Positions 8,384-16,668 of a stretch of 64,000 nucleotides of DNA are shown in pieces; position 1 is the stretch's first letter; each line of letters opens with the position of its first letter. The stretch is from Austwickia sp. TVS 96-490-7B (GTDB lineage Bacteria; Actinomycetota; Actinomycetes; Actinomycetales; Dermatophilaceae). The stretch covers positions 49,930 through 113,929 of the forward strand of contig NZ_JAHPZL010000003.1 in the NCBI RefSeq assembly GCF_019331795.1, written 5' to 3'. The notes under the pieces are model-generated. The model was not told the DNA's origin, searched no databases, and saw only the letters and a program-made list of their open reading frames with translations. The position numbers and the translations under genes are program-made.

Positions 8384-10701
8384 GGGCGTGGCGCGCCTGG
8401 GTCGGCGGACCGGCCCTACCGATGGCGTCGATCCTCGCTGCTGCCGCCGTATTGTCCAGCACCGCGCCGATGACGGTGCTCTTTTTAGATGCGCCGTGGT
8501 GGCCCATCGCGACAGTCCAAGTGATGGTTGTCCTGGTGATCGGGATCGGACTGAGGTCGGTGGACACCCCACCGGTGCGCACCGCAGTGGTCCAATTGGT
8601 CGGAATCCTGATCGTCCAGTCCTATGCCTTCCCAGCGGCCAATCCTGTCCTGGGGGGGCTCATCCCCAGCCCGTCCACCTGGTCCCAATGGCAACATCTC
8701 GCAGCTGACGCGGCCCGAACCATCGCCGCGAACGCTGCCCCCGCGCCCTCGTCATCAGGTATCGCTTTTGTCGTGTCTGTCTCGATTGCGCTGCTGGCGT
8801 TGTCGGTGGATGTGGTGGCGGTGGGCTCTCGGATGCCAGCCATGGCGGCGCTGCCGTTGCTCACCCCATTCCTCACCGCTGCCGCCAATAGCCCCGGCTC
8901 GTTGCCGCCATTTCATGTCGCCCTCACCTTGACCTTGTGGGCTGCGATGATGCTCGAGCAGGATCAGGACTGGTTGGCAGCGTGGCGCCCAGATCTGGCT
9001 CGGTCGCGACGCCTCCCCCCGCAGTTACGTCGTACCGTGTGGGGCAGCACCCTTGCCGTGACGGCGATCCTGATGGGCTTGACCGCTGGAGCGTTTGTCC
9101 CCCATCTGCCGCAACGCTACTTGGCGGAAGGACTTGGTCGGGGCAATCTGGGTGCCCCGCACCGGGTGGGTTTTTCACCGCACTCGGACATGGTGCAAGA
9201 CCTCCGCAGTGGCGATTCCGCGCCCGTACTGACCTACACCACTGACGACCCGACCACGCCGCCGCTACGGGTCAGTGTCGCCACGACCTACGCCGACGGG
9301 AAATGGACCCCCACGCCTTCAGCAGTGGGACCCTCCCGACAACCTCAACTGCCCTACCCGAATGGATTGCAAGAAGACACCGTCCGCACCGAAGCGCATA
9401 TCAAGGTGCTGCACACCGGGCTAGCCGCGCCCTATCTCGCCAGCCCGGTCCCCATCATTGCGGGCACTGTTGTCGGTGCACATTGGGCGGTGGATTCGGC
9501 CACGGGTATGCCAGTCGTCGACCAAACACCGCATTCTTATGACCTGAGTTATCTGGTGCTCGCACCCACTCTCAATCAGCTGCAATCGGCGGGCGCGGCG
9601 TCTCGAGTCGCCAAGGAGACTTTGGTAGTCCCCCCGGAGGCCAACACTGAGTTGCTACGGCGCAGCGCCAAAGACGCTGTCGGGCGGGTCAGCACGGCCT
9701 ATCAGAAGGCTGTTGCCATCCAAGACTGGTTGCGAGGCCGAGGCGATTTCACCTACTCCCTGGAATTGACGCCGCCGCCACGAGGAATGGACGCAGCGAC
9801 CGCCGGACGCACCGCATTGGACCGGTTTTTGCAGAGCCGTCGCGGCTACTGTGTGCAATTTGCCACCGCCATGGTGATGATGGCCCGGGCTGAGGGGATC
9901 CCGGCCCGGATGGCCACCGGGTTCCTCCCCGGACACCAGGAAGGCACCACCAGGGTCGTCACTGCCGCTGATGCCCACGCTTGGCCCGAGTTGTACTTCG
10001 AAGGTGCAGGCTGGCTGCGCTTCGAACCAACACCAGGCGAACGCAGCGGTTCCGCACCGGTTTACACCGACAATGTCAGTGCGCCCTCCCCCAGCACATC
10101 GACTGCGGCCCCGTCGGCACGTCCCACCCCGTCGACGGCACACAGCAGCTCCCGCCCAGCCGAAGAGCCCCACGCTCCGAGTAGTGCCCCAGCCCCGGAG
10201 GAGAACCGACCCTTCGGAGCTGCACCATGGATTGCGGTTGCTGTCCTGATCGTTCTGGTCGCCACCGTCCCTACGACGGCAGCCCTGGTGCGGGCCCGAC
10301 GTCGACGGCGCGCCGTCACCACTGAGGAGGCCATTGAAGCCGAATGGGTGATCCTCGCTGAGGGACTCAAAGACCTGGGCTTGGAGGTGCCTGCCGCAGC
10401 GACGCCTCGGGGCCTGCACGAACATCTCGCAGCGAGCGCCGTCGCTGAACGGCATGCCACGCTGGCCTTGGAACGGGTGCTGCTGGCTTTGGAAGATGTG
10501 CGCTATGCCCCGGAGGCTGATCAGGACGTCTCGGCTCGCCATGTCGAACGGATTCGGATCGATGCGCGGCGGGCGTTGCGTGGTGTCGCTGCCGCACAGC
10601 CCTGGCGGCAACGACTTCGGGCCCGAATGCTGCCCAGTGCTGGGTTGACGGCGTTGCGTCTGCCGACACCGCGACGTCCCTGGCGGACATCGCGACGTTA
10701 A
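8380..10701 (+). CDS. Transglutaminase-like membrane protein (TgpA-type)
   Basis: A start at 8380 (ATGA overlap with the DUF58 gene, GGAGG ribosome binding site just upstream) gives 773 residues; a longer frame back to 8167 would lie inside DUF58 and is rejected. Several hydrophobic helices occupy the first 230 residues. The transglutaminase core follows with Cys491 (RRGYCVQFATAM), His533 (DAHAWPELYF) and the WLRFEPTPGE segment. A Ser/Thr/Pro-rich linker, one more membrane helix at about 615-640 and a DUF4129-like cytoplasmic tail complete it. The catalytic core is probably extracytoplasmic. Confidence 0.9.
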   Translation: MRAWRAWVGGPALPMASILAAAAVLSSTAPMTVLFLDAPWWPIATVQVMVVLVIGIGLRSVDTPPVRTAVVQLVGILIVQSYAFPAANPVLGGLIPSPSTWSQWQHLAADAARTIAANAAPAPSSSGIAFVVSVSIALLALSVDVVAVGSRMPAMAALPLLTPFLTAAANSPGSLPPFHVALTLTLWAAMMLEQDQDWLAAWRPDLARSRRLPPQLRRTVWGSTLAVTAILMGLTAGAFVPHLPQRYLAEGLGRGNLGAPHRVGFSPHSDMVQDLRSGDSAPVLTYTTDDPTTPPLRVSVATTYADGKWTPTPSAVGPSRQPQLPYPNGLQEDTVRTEAHIKVLHTGLAAPYLASPVPIIAGTVVGAHWAVDSATGMPVVDQTPHSYDLSYLVLAPTLNQLQSAGAASRVAKETLVVPPEANTELLRRSAKDAVGRVSTAYQKAVAIQDWLRGRGDFTYSLELTPPPRGMDAATAGRTALDRFLQSRRGYCVQFATAMVMMARAEGIPARMATGFLPGHQEGTTRVVTAADAHAWPELYFEGAGWLRFEPTPGERSGSAPVYTDNVSAPSPSTSTAAPSARPTPSTAHSSSRPAEEPHAPSSAPAPEENRPFGAAPWIAVAVLIVLVATVPTTAALVRARRRRRAVTTEEAIEAEWVILAEGLKDLGLEVPAAATPRGLHEHLAASAVAERHATLALERVLLALEDVRYAPEADQDVSARHVERIRIDARRALRGVAAAQPWRQRLRARMLPSAGLTALRLPTPRRPWRTSRR

Positions 10702-10717
10702 CCAAGGGCTTCCAGAG

Positions 10718-11221
10718 CTAGTGAGTTCCTGGCTGCCTGCGCGCCGGGGCCTGCGCCGCTGCGGCGATCAAGCGGGTCACCACTGACCGGTACGCCGTCT
10801 GCGCCACGGCTGCGGTGAGGGGGTCGAGGGCTGCCGGGACACCCCGTACGTCGATCTGTTGAGCCCAGTGCACGGTCGCGCCGTGGTCGAGGTCTGCGCG
10901 GGGTGCGACCGTGACCTCGATGTTCCCGGTCACGACCTGGCCCGTCTTCACGATAAGCGCTCGTCCCGGCCTGGTCTGTTGCGGCGGAACCCAGTGCTCT
11001 ACCCGCATCGGGTCGGCGATGCTCCAGGGGCCGAGTGTGGTCCACGCAGTGAACACCACACCGACATCTATTGCATCGGCGGGCGCTCCAGTGGCCGTCA
11101 ACGGGGCACCCCGGAGCCGGGTGAGTGGGATGATCCGGTCGTGGGCTCGCAAGTCCCACAGCACAGTCCACGTCAGCTCTGGAGGGTACGGGCTGTTCAG
11201 CTGGATCACGAAGTATGCCAT
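10718..11221 (-). CDS. SRPBCC (START-like) family protein
   Basis: The likely start is ATG at 11221, which gives 167 residues beginning MAYFVIQLNSPYPPELTW. The frame extends to 11428, but the extra part has no SRPBCC character. The pattern of alternating strands, the motif WDLRAHDRIIPLTRL and a C-terminal helix ending in an Ala-rich tail match the helix-grip fold of polyketide-cyclase/START-like proteins, which bind hydrophobic ligands. I cannot assign a ligand. It is convergent with the transglutaminase gene, 16 bases apart. Confidence 0.65.
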   Translation of the reverse strand: MAYFVIQLNSPYPPELTWTVLWDLRAHDRIIPLTRLRGAPLTATGAPADAIDVGVVFTAWTTLGPWSIADPMRVEHWVPPQQTRPGRALIVKTGQVVTGNIEVTVAPRADLDHGATVHWAQQIDVRGVPAALDPLTAAVAQTAYRSVVTRLIAAAAQAPARRQPGTH

Positions 11222-11270
11222 CGCCAAGGACCTGCTTTCTCTCAGGCGGGTGCCCACCAGTGTGCTCTGG

Positions 11271-11432
11271 TCACGGGGTCTCCAGCGCTGCCGCGTGACG
11301 GAAACCGGACTCCTCCCCCATGTGAGTGGCGATCGGGGTGGGCCTGTCCCCGTAGAGGTTGACCCGAATACTGGGGATGGCGTCGATGCAACCTTCAGCC
11401 ACTTTTCTAGAATTTCCTTGCAACACAAGCAT
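11271..11432 (-). CDS. Possible 53-residue ORF or gene remnant
   Basis: An ATG frame encodes 53 residues ending GFRHAAALETP and containing RVNLYGDRPTPIATHMG. The composition is protein-like, but I recognise no family and see no clear ribosome binding site. It lies about 50 bases upstream of the SRPBCC gene in the same direction and could be a leader or a decayed fragment. From 11433 to the IS at 11674 I see nothing that looks coding; base composition drops toward the IS. Confidence 0.2.
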   Translation of the reverse strand: MLVLQGNSRKVAEGCIDAIPSIRVNLYGDRPTPIATHMGEESGFRHAAALETP

Positions 11433-11673
11433 TTTCGGCGTCGCGCATCCTACTCACCTCGTCATCTCATGAGTGATCTGGATCGAAAAACCACCACTGG
11501 TCCACATCGATCAGCGGCGACATAAAGCCACCACAGTTTTCACCACCGTAGCGGGCAGGTCTGTTCAGGTTCCATGCACACCCAGACTCGAATTTGATGT
11601 CACATGTGAAATCCTTAAAGAATCCTTAGTTTCCCCTGATGATACAAAGATGACATTGACCTGCAGCGATTCA

Positions 11674-12645
11674 GGGCGTTATTCACGAGGCGTTAGCGAC
11701 CCACCCCCTACACTCCGGGAAACAATCGATACACACCTGTCGCCATACACATATATAAAAACATCGGCCGCTTTGAGATCATTGGGTTAGACGACTCAAA
11801 TCTCTCATGAAAGCGGCCGATGCGGTACCAGTCTACAACAGGACTCGATCACGATGCACTCGATGAACTCGTCAGGCGTGTCGTCGAGATTTTTCACTCC
11901 CGGGGAATCGACTTGAGTAGACATCGGTTGCCCGTCAAAGAACAAGTCATCCTCACCCTGGAACTCCTACGGAACAATCTGTCACAAACGTTCCTAGCTG
12001 ATCTGCTAGATATTTCACAATCCACCGCTTCACGCATCTATCGCAGGATGCTCCCGGTCATCAATGAAGCCCTGACCTTCACCGGCATCTCTCTAGAGGA
12101 AGCCGCTAGTGATGGCCGAGTAATCTTGATCGACGGCACATACGTCCCAACTGGCAACCGCCCAGCTCAGGGGCGAGATCTCACCAAAGTAAACTACTCC
12201 GGTAAACGCCGTTGCCAGTGTTTAAGCATCCAGGTCGCTTCCACCTTGGAAGGACAACTCCTAGCGATCTCCACACCGGTTCCTGGAGCTCGACATGACT
12301 CTGCTGCTCTCGACCTCACCGGCTGGTCACAGATCCTCGCAGAAAACCACACGCCATGGATAGCCGACACCGCCTACATCGCCCAGGGCGCACTGACACC
12401 CCTCAAAAAGAAGAAAGGACACGAGCGAACCGACCATGAGAAACGCTACAACAAAGAAATATCAAGCATTCGCAGCCATGTCGAACACGCCATCGGACAC
12501 CTTAAACAATGGACAATCCTCGCCACTGGCTATCGAGGCAGACTCACAGAACTCCCCGATATCATTGCCGTCATTACCCGACTCGAGCTCTATCGACTTG
12601 GCTGGTAGCCAAGAATGACCTGGAAATGCCTCGTGAATAACGCCC
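11674..12645 (+). mobile_element. IS5-family insertion sequence, complete copy (972 bp)
   Basis: The terminal inverted repeats are GGGCGTTATTCACGAGGC at the left end and its near-perfect reverse complement at the right end. A 146-base left leader precedes one transposase gene. The left flank is TCA and the right flank TTA. A TNA target duplication is known for the IS1031 subgroup of IS5, and a TCA duplication is seen at the miniature copy at 24337. The unequal flanks here are explained by the second copy that follows directly. Confidence 0.85.
11820..12608 (+). CDS. IS5-family DDE transposase
   Basis: This 262-residue transposase has an N-terminal helix-turn-helix region (about 55-75, FLADLLDISQSTASRIYRR) and a DDE_Tnp_4 type catalytic domain. 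The likely catalytic residues are Asp105 (LIDGTYVP), Asp183 (IADTAYIA) and Glu222 (HVEHAIGHLK). Length is normal for the family and no frame break is visible, so it may be active. It would mobilise the copy it sits in and could act in trans on the deleted derivative at 24337-24577, whose ends are identical. Confidence 0.92.
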   Translation: MRYQSTTGLDHDALDELVRRVVEIFHSRGIDLSRHRLPVKEQVILTLELLRNNLSQTFLADLLDISQSTASRIYRRMLPVINEALTFTGISLEEAASDGRVILIDGTYVPTGNRPAQGRDLTKVNYSGKRRCQCLSIQVASTLEGQLLAISTPVPGARHDSAALDLTGWSQILAENHTPWIADTAYIAQGALTPLKKKKGHERTDHEKRYNKEISSIRSHVEHAIGHLKQWTILATGYRGRLTELPDIIAVITRLELYRLGW

Positions 12646-13506
12646 TTAGACGACTCACATCTCTCAGGGAAGCGACCGATGCGGTATCAGTCGTGCAGCA
12701 GGACTCGATCACGATGCACTCAATGAACTCGTCAGGCGGGTCACCGACATTTTTCACTCCCGGGGAGTCAACTTGCGTAGACATCGGTGGCCCGTCAAAG
12801 AACACGTCATCCTCACCCTGGAACGTCTACGGAACAATCTGTCACGAACGTTCCTAGCTGATCTGCTAGATATTTCACAACCCACCGCTTCACGCATCTA
12901 TCGCAGGATGCTCCTCGTCATCAATGAAGCCCTGACCTTCACCGGCATCACCCTAGAAGAAGCCGCTAGTGATGGACGAGCCATCCTCATCGACGGCACA
13001 TACGTCCCAACTGGCAACCGCCCAGCTCAGGAGCAAGAGGTCACCAAAGCCAACTACTCCAGTCAACGCCGTTGCCAGTGTGTCAGCATCCAAGTCGCCT
13101 CCACCCTGACCCGACACCTCCTCGCCACGTCTACACCCACTCCTGGAACTCGACACGACTCCGCCGCTCTCAACCTCACCGGCTGGTCACAGATCCTCGC
13201 AGAAAACCACACCACATGGATCGCAGACACCGCCTACATCGCCCATGACGCTCTCACACCGCTCACAAAGAAGAAAAGACACGAACGAACCGACAACGAA
13301 AAACACGACAACACAGAAATATCCCACATCCGCGCCCATGTCGAACACGCCATCGGACACCTGGAAACAATGGAAAATCCTCGCCACCGGCTATCGAGGC
13401 AGACTCACCGAACTCCCCGACATCATCGCCACTATCACACGACTCGAGCTCTACCGAATCGGCTGGTAGCCAAGAATGACCTGAAAATGCCTCGTGAATA
13501 ACACCC
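12646..13506 (+). mobile_element. Truncated second copy of the same IS
   Basis: This copy is fused to the right end of the first. Its homology starts at TTAGACGACTCA, equivalent to 11787 of the complete copy, so it lacks the left inverted repeat and leader. It retains a right inverted repeat that ends AATAACACCC at 13506. It is diverged from copy 1 at many scattered positions, so it is an older or separately acquired copy rather than a fresh duplication. Confidence 0.8.
12679..13469 (+). pseudogene. Frameshifted IS5-family transposase
   Basis: Compared with the intact gene at 11820, this copy carries two single-base insertions. One lies near 12691-12697, early in the N-terminus. The other lies near 13361-13365, where the tract encoding GHLKQW becomes CACCTGGAAACAATGG. 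Removing both restores exactly 262 codons. The DDE residues are still encoded in the middle frame (12773 onward), but an intact protein cannot be made. The C-terminal RLTELPDIIATITRLELYR is readable only in the third frame. Confidence 0.88.
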
Positions 13507-13532
13507 TTAAATATCAACTGTGGCCGGTCGGA

Positions 13533-13685
13533 CTAGTCCTCGGTCCCAGGAGGCGTCTTCTGCCCCTCGTGCACCGTACGTACCGATACTGCCCCGCTTC
13601 GTAACAACACCGCAGCCATCACCGCAAAAATCACCATAAAAACCCCGGTAAACACGAAGAACGCCACAGTCAGTGCGACAGCCAT
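13533..13685 (-). CDS. Small single-span membrane protein (50 residues)
   Basis: An ATG at 13685 opens a 50-residue frame with a long hydrophobic segment at about 3-28, followed by a short polar tail ending TPPGTED. The strongly biased composition and the clean single-span topology support a real gene. There is only a weak AAGGG directly before the start, so initiation is uncertain. It sits between the IS remnant and the divergent esterase gene. I do not recognise a family. Confidence 0.45.
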   Translation of the reverse strand: MAVALTVAFFVFTGVFMVIFAVMAAVLLRSGAVSVRTVHEGQKTPPGTED

Positions 13686-13780
13686 CCCTTGATGCTAAGT
13701 CACTGCTGACGGCGCTCCGTCACCCGCTGCGCATCGCCTCCCCTCCCCACTGACGCCCTCTGACCGGCTACCCTGCCAAA

Positions 13781-14782
13781 GTGGACAGCAGGTCGACGCA
13801 GGCCGTCGGGCGACCGGAGCGGATACGCACCGAGCCCGATTCGGCGTTGCAAGACTGGCTTTCCGCAGCAGCCGCCGCCGAGGCTGTCGCCGCACGGATG
13901 GGGGCGGCCCGACTTCGGGTCGCAACGAAGTCCGTGGCACGACATGCCTCCCCTGGCCCGGACATGGCTGTCGTCGAGGACCACGACCTAGGCGATCACC
14001 TGACGGTGCGTCTCTACCGGCCGCGATTAGTGGCTTTGCCTATCGTGATCTACCTGCACGGCGGCGGATACGTCGTCGGTGACTTGGACAGCCATGACCG
14101 TCTGGCACGCCGGATCGCTGCACACGCCGATGTCACGGTCATCGCCGTCGATTACCGACGCGCCCCCGAATATCGAGCCCCAGCAGCCATCGACGACGGA
14201 GTGCGGGCCGCGTTATGGGCCGACGCCATGTGCGGTCTTCTTGGCGGTGACGACCAAGCGGGCATCGGCATCGCGGGGGACTCCGCTGGGGGTTTGCTGG
14301 CCGCCGCGACGGCCTTGCGCCTCCGAGATGCCGCCCGGTTGGGGTCGTCGCCACCACCCGCACATCTCCTGCTGTTGACTCCGCACACCGACCTCACCTT
14401 GACTGCCGCCAGCATCGTAGAGAAGGGGCACGGCTGGGGCCTGGAGCAGGCCGACATGAGGTGGTACGTCGACCAGTGGACCACCCGTGATCAACGGGTA
14501 GATCCCACCGTCAGCCCGGCATATGCCACGTTGGCGGGGATGCCCCCGACGTTTGTGGTGACCGCCGAGCATGATCCGCTCCGCGACGACGGACTGTGGT
14601 TCGCCGAACGCATTCGATCCGCTGGAGGGATCTGCGAACACCTGCATTTCGACCACCTCGTCCACGGCTTCCTCAACCTGGACCAGGTGTCGCCGGTCTG
14701 CGCTCAGGCCGGCGACGAAACCCTCAGACGGTACGGCCAATTCCTCCGTCACACCGGGGCCACGGGGGTCGCCCCGGTCTGA
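13781..14782 (+). CDS. Alpha/beta-hydrolase esterase (hormone-sensitive lipase family)
   Basis: This 333-residue hydrolase carries the HSL-family oxyanion-hole motif HGGGYVVGD near 90 and the nucleophile elbow GDSAGG near 167. An acid is likely in the EHDPLRDDG segment, and the catalytic His lies in HLVHGFLNL. It should hydrolyse short-chain acyl or aryl esters in the cytoplasm; the substrate is unknown. The start is GTG at 13781. It is convergent with the SDR gene with only 2 bases between the stops. Confidence 0.88.
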   Translation: MDSRSTQAVGRPERIRTEPDSALQDWLSAAAAAEAVAARMGAARLRVATKSVARHASPGPDMAVVEDHDLGDHLTVRLYRPRLVALPIVIYLHGGGYVVGDLDSHDRLARRIAAHADVTVIAVDYRRAPEYRAPAAIDDGVRAALWADAMCGLLGGDDQAGIGIAGDSAGGLLAAATALRLRDAARLGSSPPPAHLLLLTPHTDLTLTAASIVEKGHGWGLEQADMRWYVDQWTTRDQRVDPTVSPAYATLAGMPPTFVVTAEHDPLRDDGLWFAERIRSAGGICEHLHFDHLVHGFLNLDQVSPVCAQAGDETLRRYGQFLRHTGATGVAPV

Positions 14783-14784
14783 GA

Positions 14785-15681
14785 TCAGCGCAACCCGGTC
14801 AGCTCCTCACACATCGCCCAAAACCGGCGCGCCGTGGAACGGTCGTGCGACGCAGCACTGGAACCCACTGGACGCGGCCAGCCAGTCAGCTCGCCGGGGC
14901 CGGACGGGCCGACGTACGTGCCACCAGGCAACTCCGGGACGCCCGCGGCGTACAGCGACGGCAGCGCACCGTCCTCGGCGGATTGAGCGACGATCGGGAC
15001 TCCCGACAGCATCGACAGCATCTTGCCGCGGCGTCGTTCCGCTAACGGGTCAAACAATTTAGTGCTGCTCCACCCAGGGTGCGCGGCCACACTGCGCACC
15101 AACGATCCATCGGTGACAAACCGACGCTGCTGCTCGTAGGCGAGCACCAAGTCACCAAGCTTGCTCGTCGCGTAAGCCCGCCACGGGGACCAGCGGCGAC
15201 GGTGCCAGTCCGGGTCAGCCAGGTCGATCTTGCCCATCCGGTGCGCCGCTGAGGACAGCCACACCACTCGGTCCGTGATCGCTCCTTGCTGCAACAGCAA
15301 CTGCGTGAGCAGGAAGGGACCCAATACGTTGGTCCCGAACATCAATTCGTGCCCCTGAGGGGTGTGTTGCAAGTTCGGGACGAAACATCCAGCGTTGTTG
15401 ATCAAGATGTCGATGCGCCAGTTGGCGAGGGACACCGCGAACTCGCGGACTGAATCCAGGTCGGCCAGGTCAACCCGACGTACCTGACTCAACTGACCAG
15501 TGCTGCCTAACTCGGCACGCAGCTGCTCCCCCTTGGCGACGTCACGGCAAGCGAGGATGACGTACGCACCGCGCGCCATGAGTTCACGGGCGGTGACCAG
15601 ACCGATCCCCGAGGTTGCGCCGGTCACGACGACGATGCGGCCGGTCTGATCCGGCAGGTCGACAAGGCTCCATGGATTCAT
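14785..15681 (-). CDS. Short-chain dehydrogenase/reductase
   Basis: This 298-residue SDR-family NAD(P)-dependent oxidoreductase resembles the retinol-dehydrogenase-like group in bacteria. The cofactor motif TGATSGIG lies near 20-27, NNAG near 93-96, and the catalytic pair is in the YATSK segment near 166-170, with a serine in WLSSAAH. The substrate cannot be read from the sequence. The gene is flanked by unrelated genes and is probably transcribed alone. Confidence 0.9.
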   Translation of the reverse strand: MNPWSLVDLPDQTGRIVVVTGATSGIGLVTARELMARGAYVILACRDVAKGEQLRAELGSTGQLSQVRRVDLADLDSVREFAVSLANWRIDILINNAGCFVPNLQHTPQGHELMFGTNVLGPFLLTQLLLQQGAITDRVVWLSSAAHRMGKIDLADPDWHRRRWSPWRAYATSKLGDLVLAYEQQRRFVTDGSLVRSVAAHPGWSSTKLFDPLAERRRGKMLSMLSGVPIVAQSAEDGALPSLYAAGVPELPGGTYVGPSGPGELTGWPRPVGSSAASHDRSTARRFWAMCEELTGLR

Positions 15682-15839
15682 GGCGCCCTAGTCTGCCGTC
15701 CTTCGGGCGACGCGTCACCATGAGGTAGACGAGACCAACGATGCGAAAGTGACACGACCTTCGCTAGATCCATTGAGATCCCAGGTCAGGCAGCTACTTT
15801 GTCCAGACAACGTTCATCGTTACTCCGCACAATTCAGCT

Positions 15840-16568
15840 ATGTCGAACACCGCATCTCCTGCCTGCGGACGGCTGACCCGCCGCCGTCGCCGGTCTGCCT
15901 CACCTGAACCGCTGCCGTTGTGGGTGTTGATCGCGGCACCGATAGTCTTCTCGCTCGTCTGGGTCGGAACGACCTCAATGACCCACCCCTTCGCTCCGGT
16001 CTCGTTCGCAGCGTTCGGATCCACCGTTACCTCAGCGCTGCTGCGCATCGCGCTGCCGATGGCGGTGACTGGTCTGCTCGCCACCTTCGTCTTCGCCATG
16101 ATCGGGCGTCTGAACACCATGTGGTCCCACCCTCGCGTGGGGGATCCGATGTCCACGAACCAACGCAACATCTTCCTCGTCCTGTGCGTCATCCCCATCG
16201 CCATGACCGTCTGGGGGCTCATCGATCGCGTCCAAGACATCCCGGAGAGCGGATTCGGCTACTTCCTCAGTCTCCTCGCGGGGACCTTAGCGGTGGGCTA
16301 CACCGAAGAGATCATCTTCCGCGGCTTCTTGCTCCAGGAGGCGCGCCGCTACTACCGCTCTGAGTGGAAGGCCGCGATGCTGGTGGCGGTCATGTTTGGC
16401 GCGTGGCATCTGCCCAACATCTTCCTCGGGCCAAGTTTCCTAGAGGTCATGGTCCAGTTCGCGCAGACGATCGTGATCGGTCTGCTGTTTTACGTCGTCC
16501 GTGTCGTGTTCGGACACATCTGGCCTGCGGTGCTGGTCCACGCAGGGTGGGACTTTGCCCTGCTGTGA
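15840..16568 (+). CDS. CPBP-family intramembrane metalloprotease
   Basis: This 242-residue multi-pass protein contains the CPBP (Abi) motifs: TEEIIFRGF near 160 (the EExxxR signature), a histidine in FGAWHLPN, and a C-terminal HAGWDF. These residues coordinate the metal in CAAX-protease homologues. Family members process prenylated proteins in eukaryotes; in bacteria they have been linked to peptide maturation or self-immunity, but no bacteriocin cluster is visible here. The ATG at 15840 lacks an obvious ribosome binding site. Confidence 0.88.
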   Translation: MSNTASPACGRLTRRRRRSASPEPLPLWVLIAAPIVFSLVWVGTTSMTHPFAPVSFAAFGSTVTSALLRIALPMAVTGLLATFVFAMIGRLNTMWSHPRVGDPMSTNQRNIFLVLCVIPIAMTVWGLIDRVQDIPESGFGYFLSLLAGTLAVGYTEEIIFRGFLLQEARRYYRSEWKAAMLVAVMFGAWHLPNIFLGPSFLEVMVQFAQTIVIGLLFYVVRVVFGHIWPAVLVHAGWDFALL

Positions 16569-16668
16569 AATGAAGTGGGGCATGGTGCGCTAGCGTGAAA
16601 CGCAGCCGGACGAGGACCACCGCCGTACGGTCATGTCAGGGCGGCTCGGACGGCACCGGGAGATGACG

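Noticed and set aside
11473..11790. 105-codon plus-strand frame reaching into the IS left end
   Set aside because: It crosses the IS terminus, has no ribosome binding site and no recognisable protein character.
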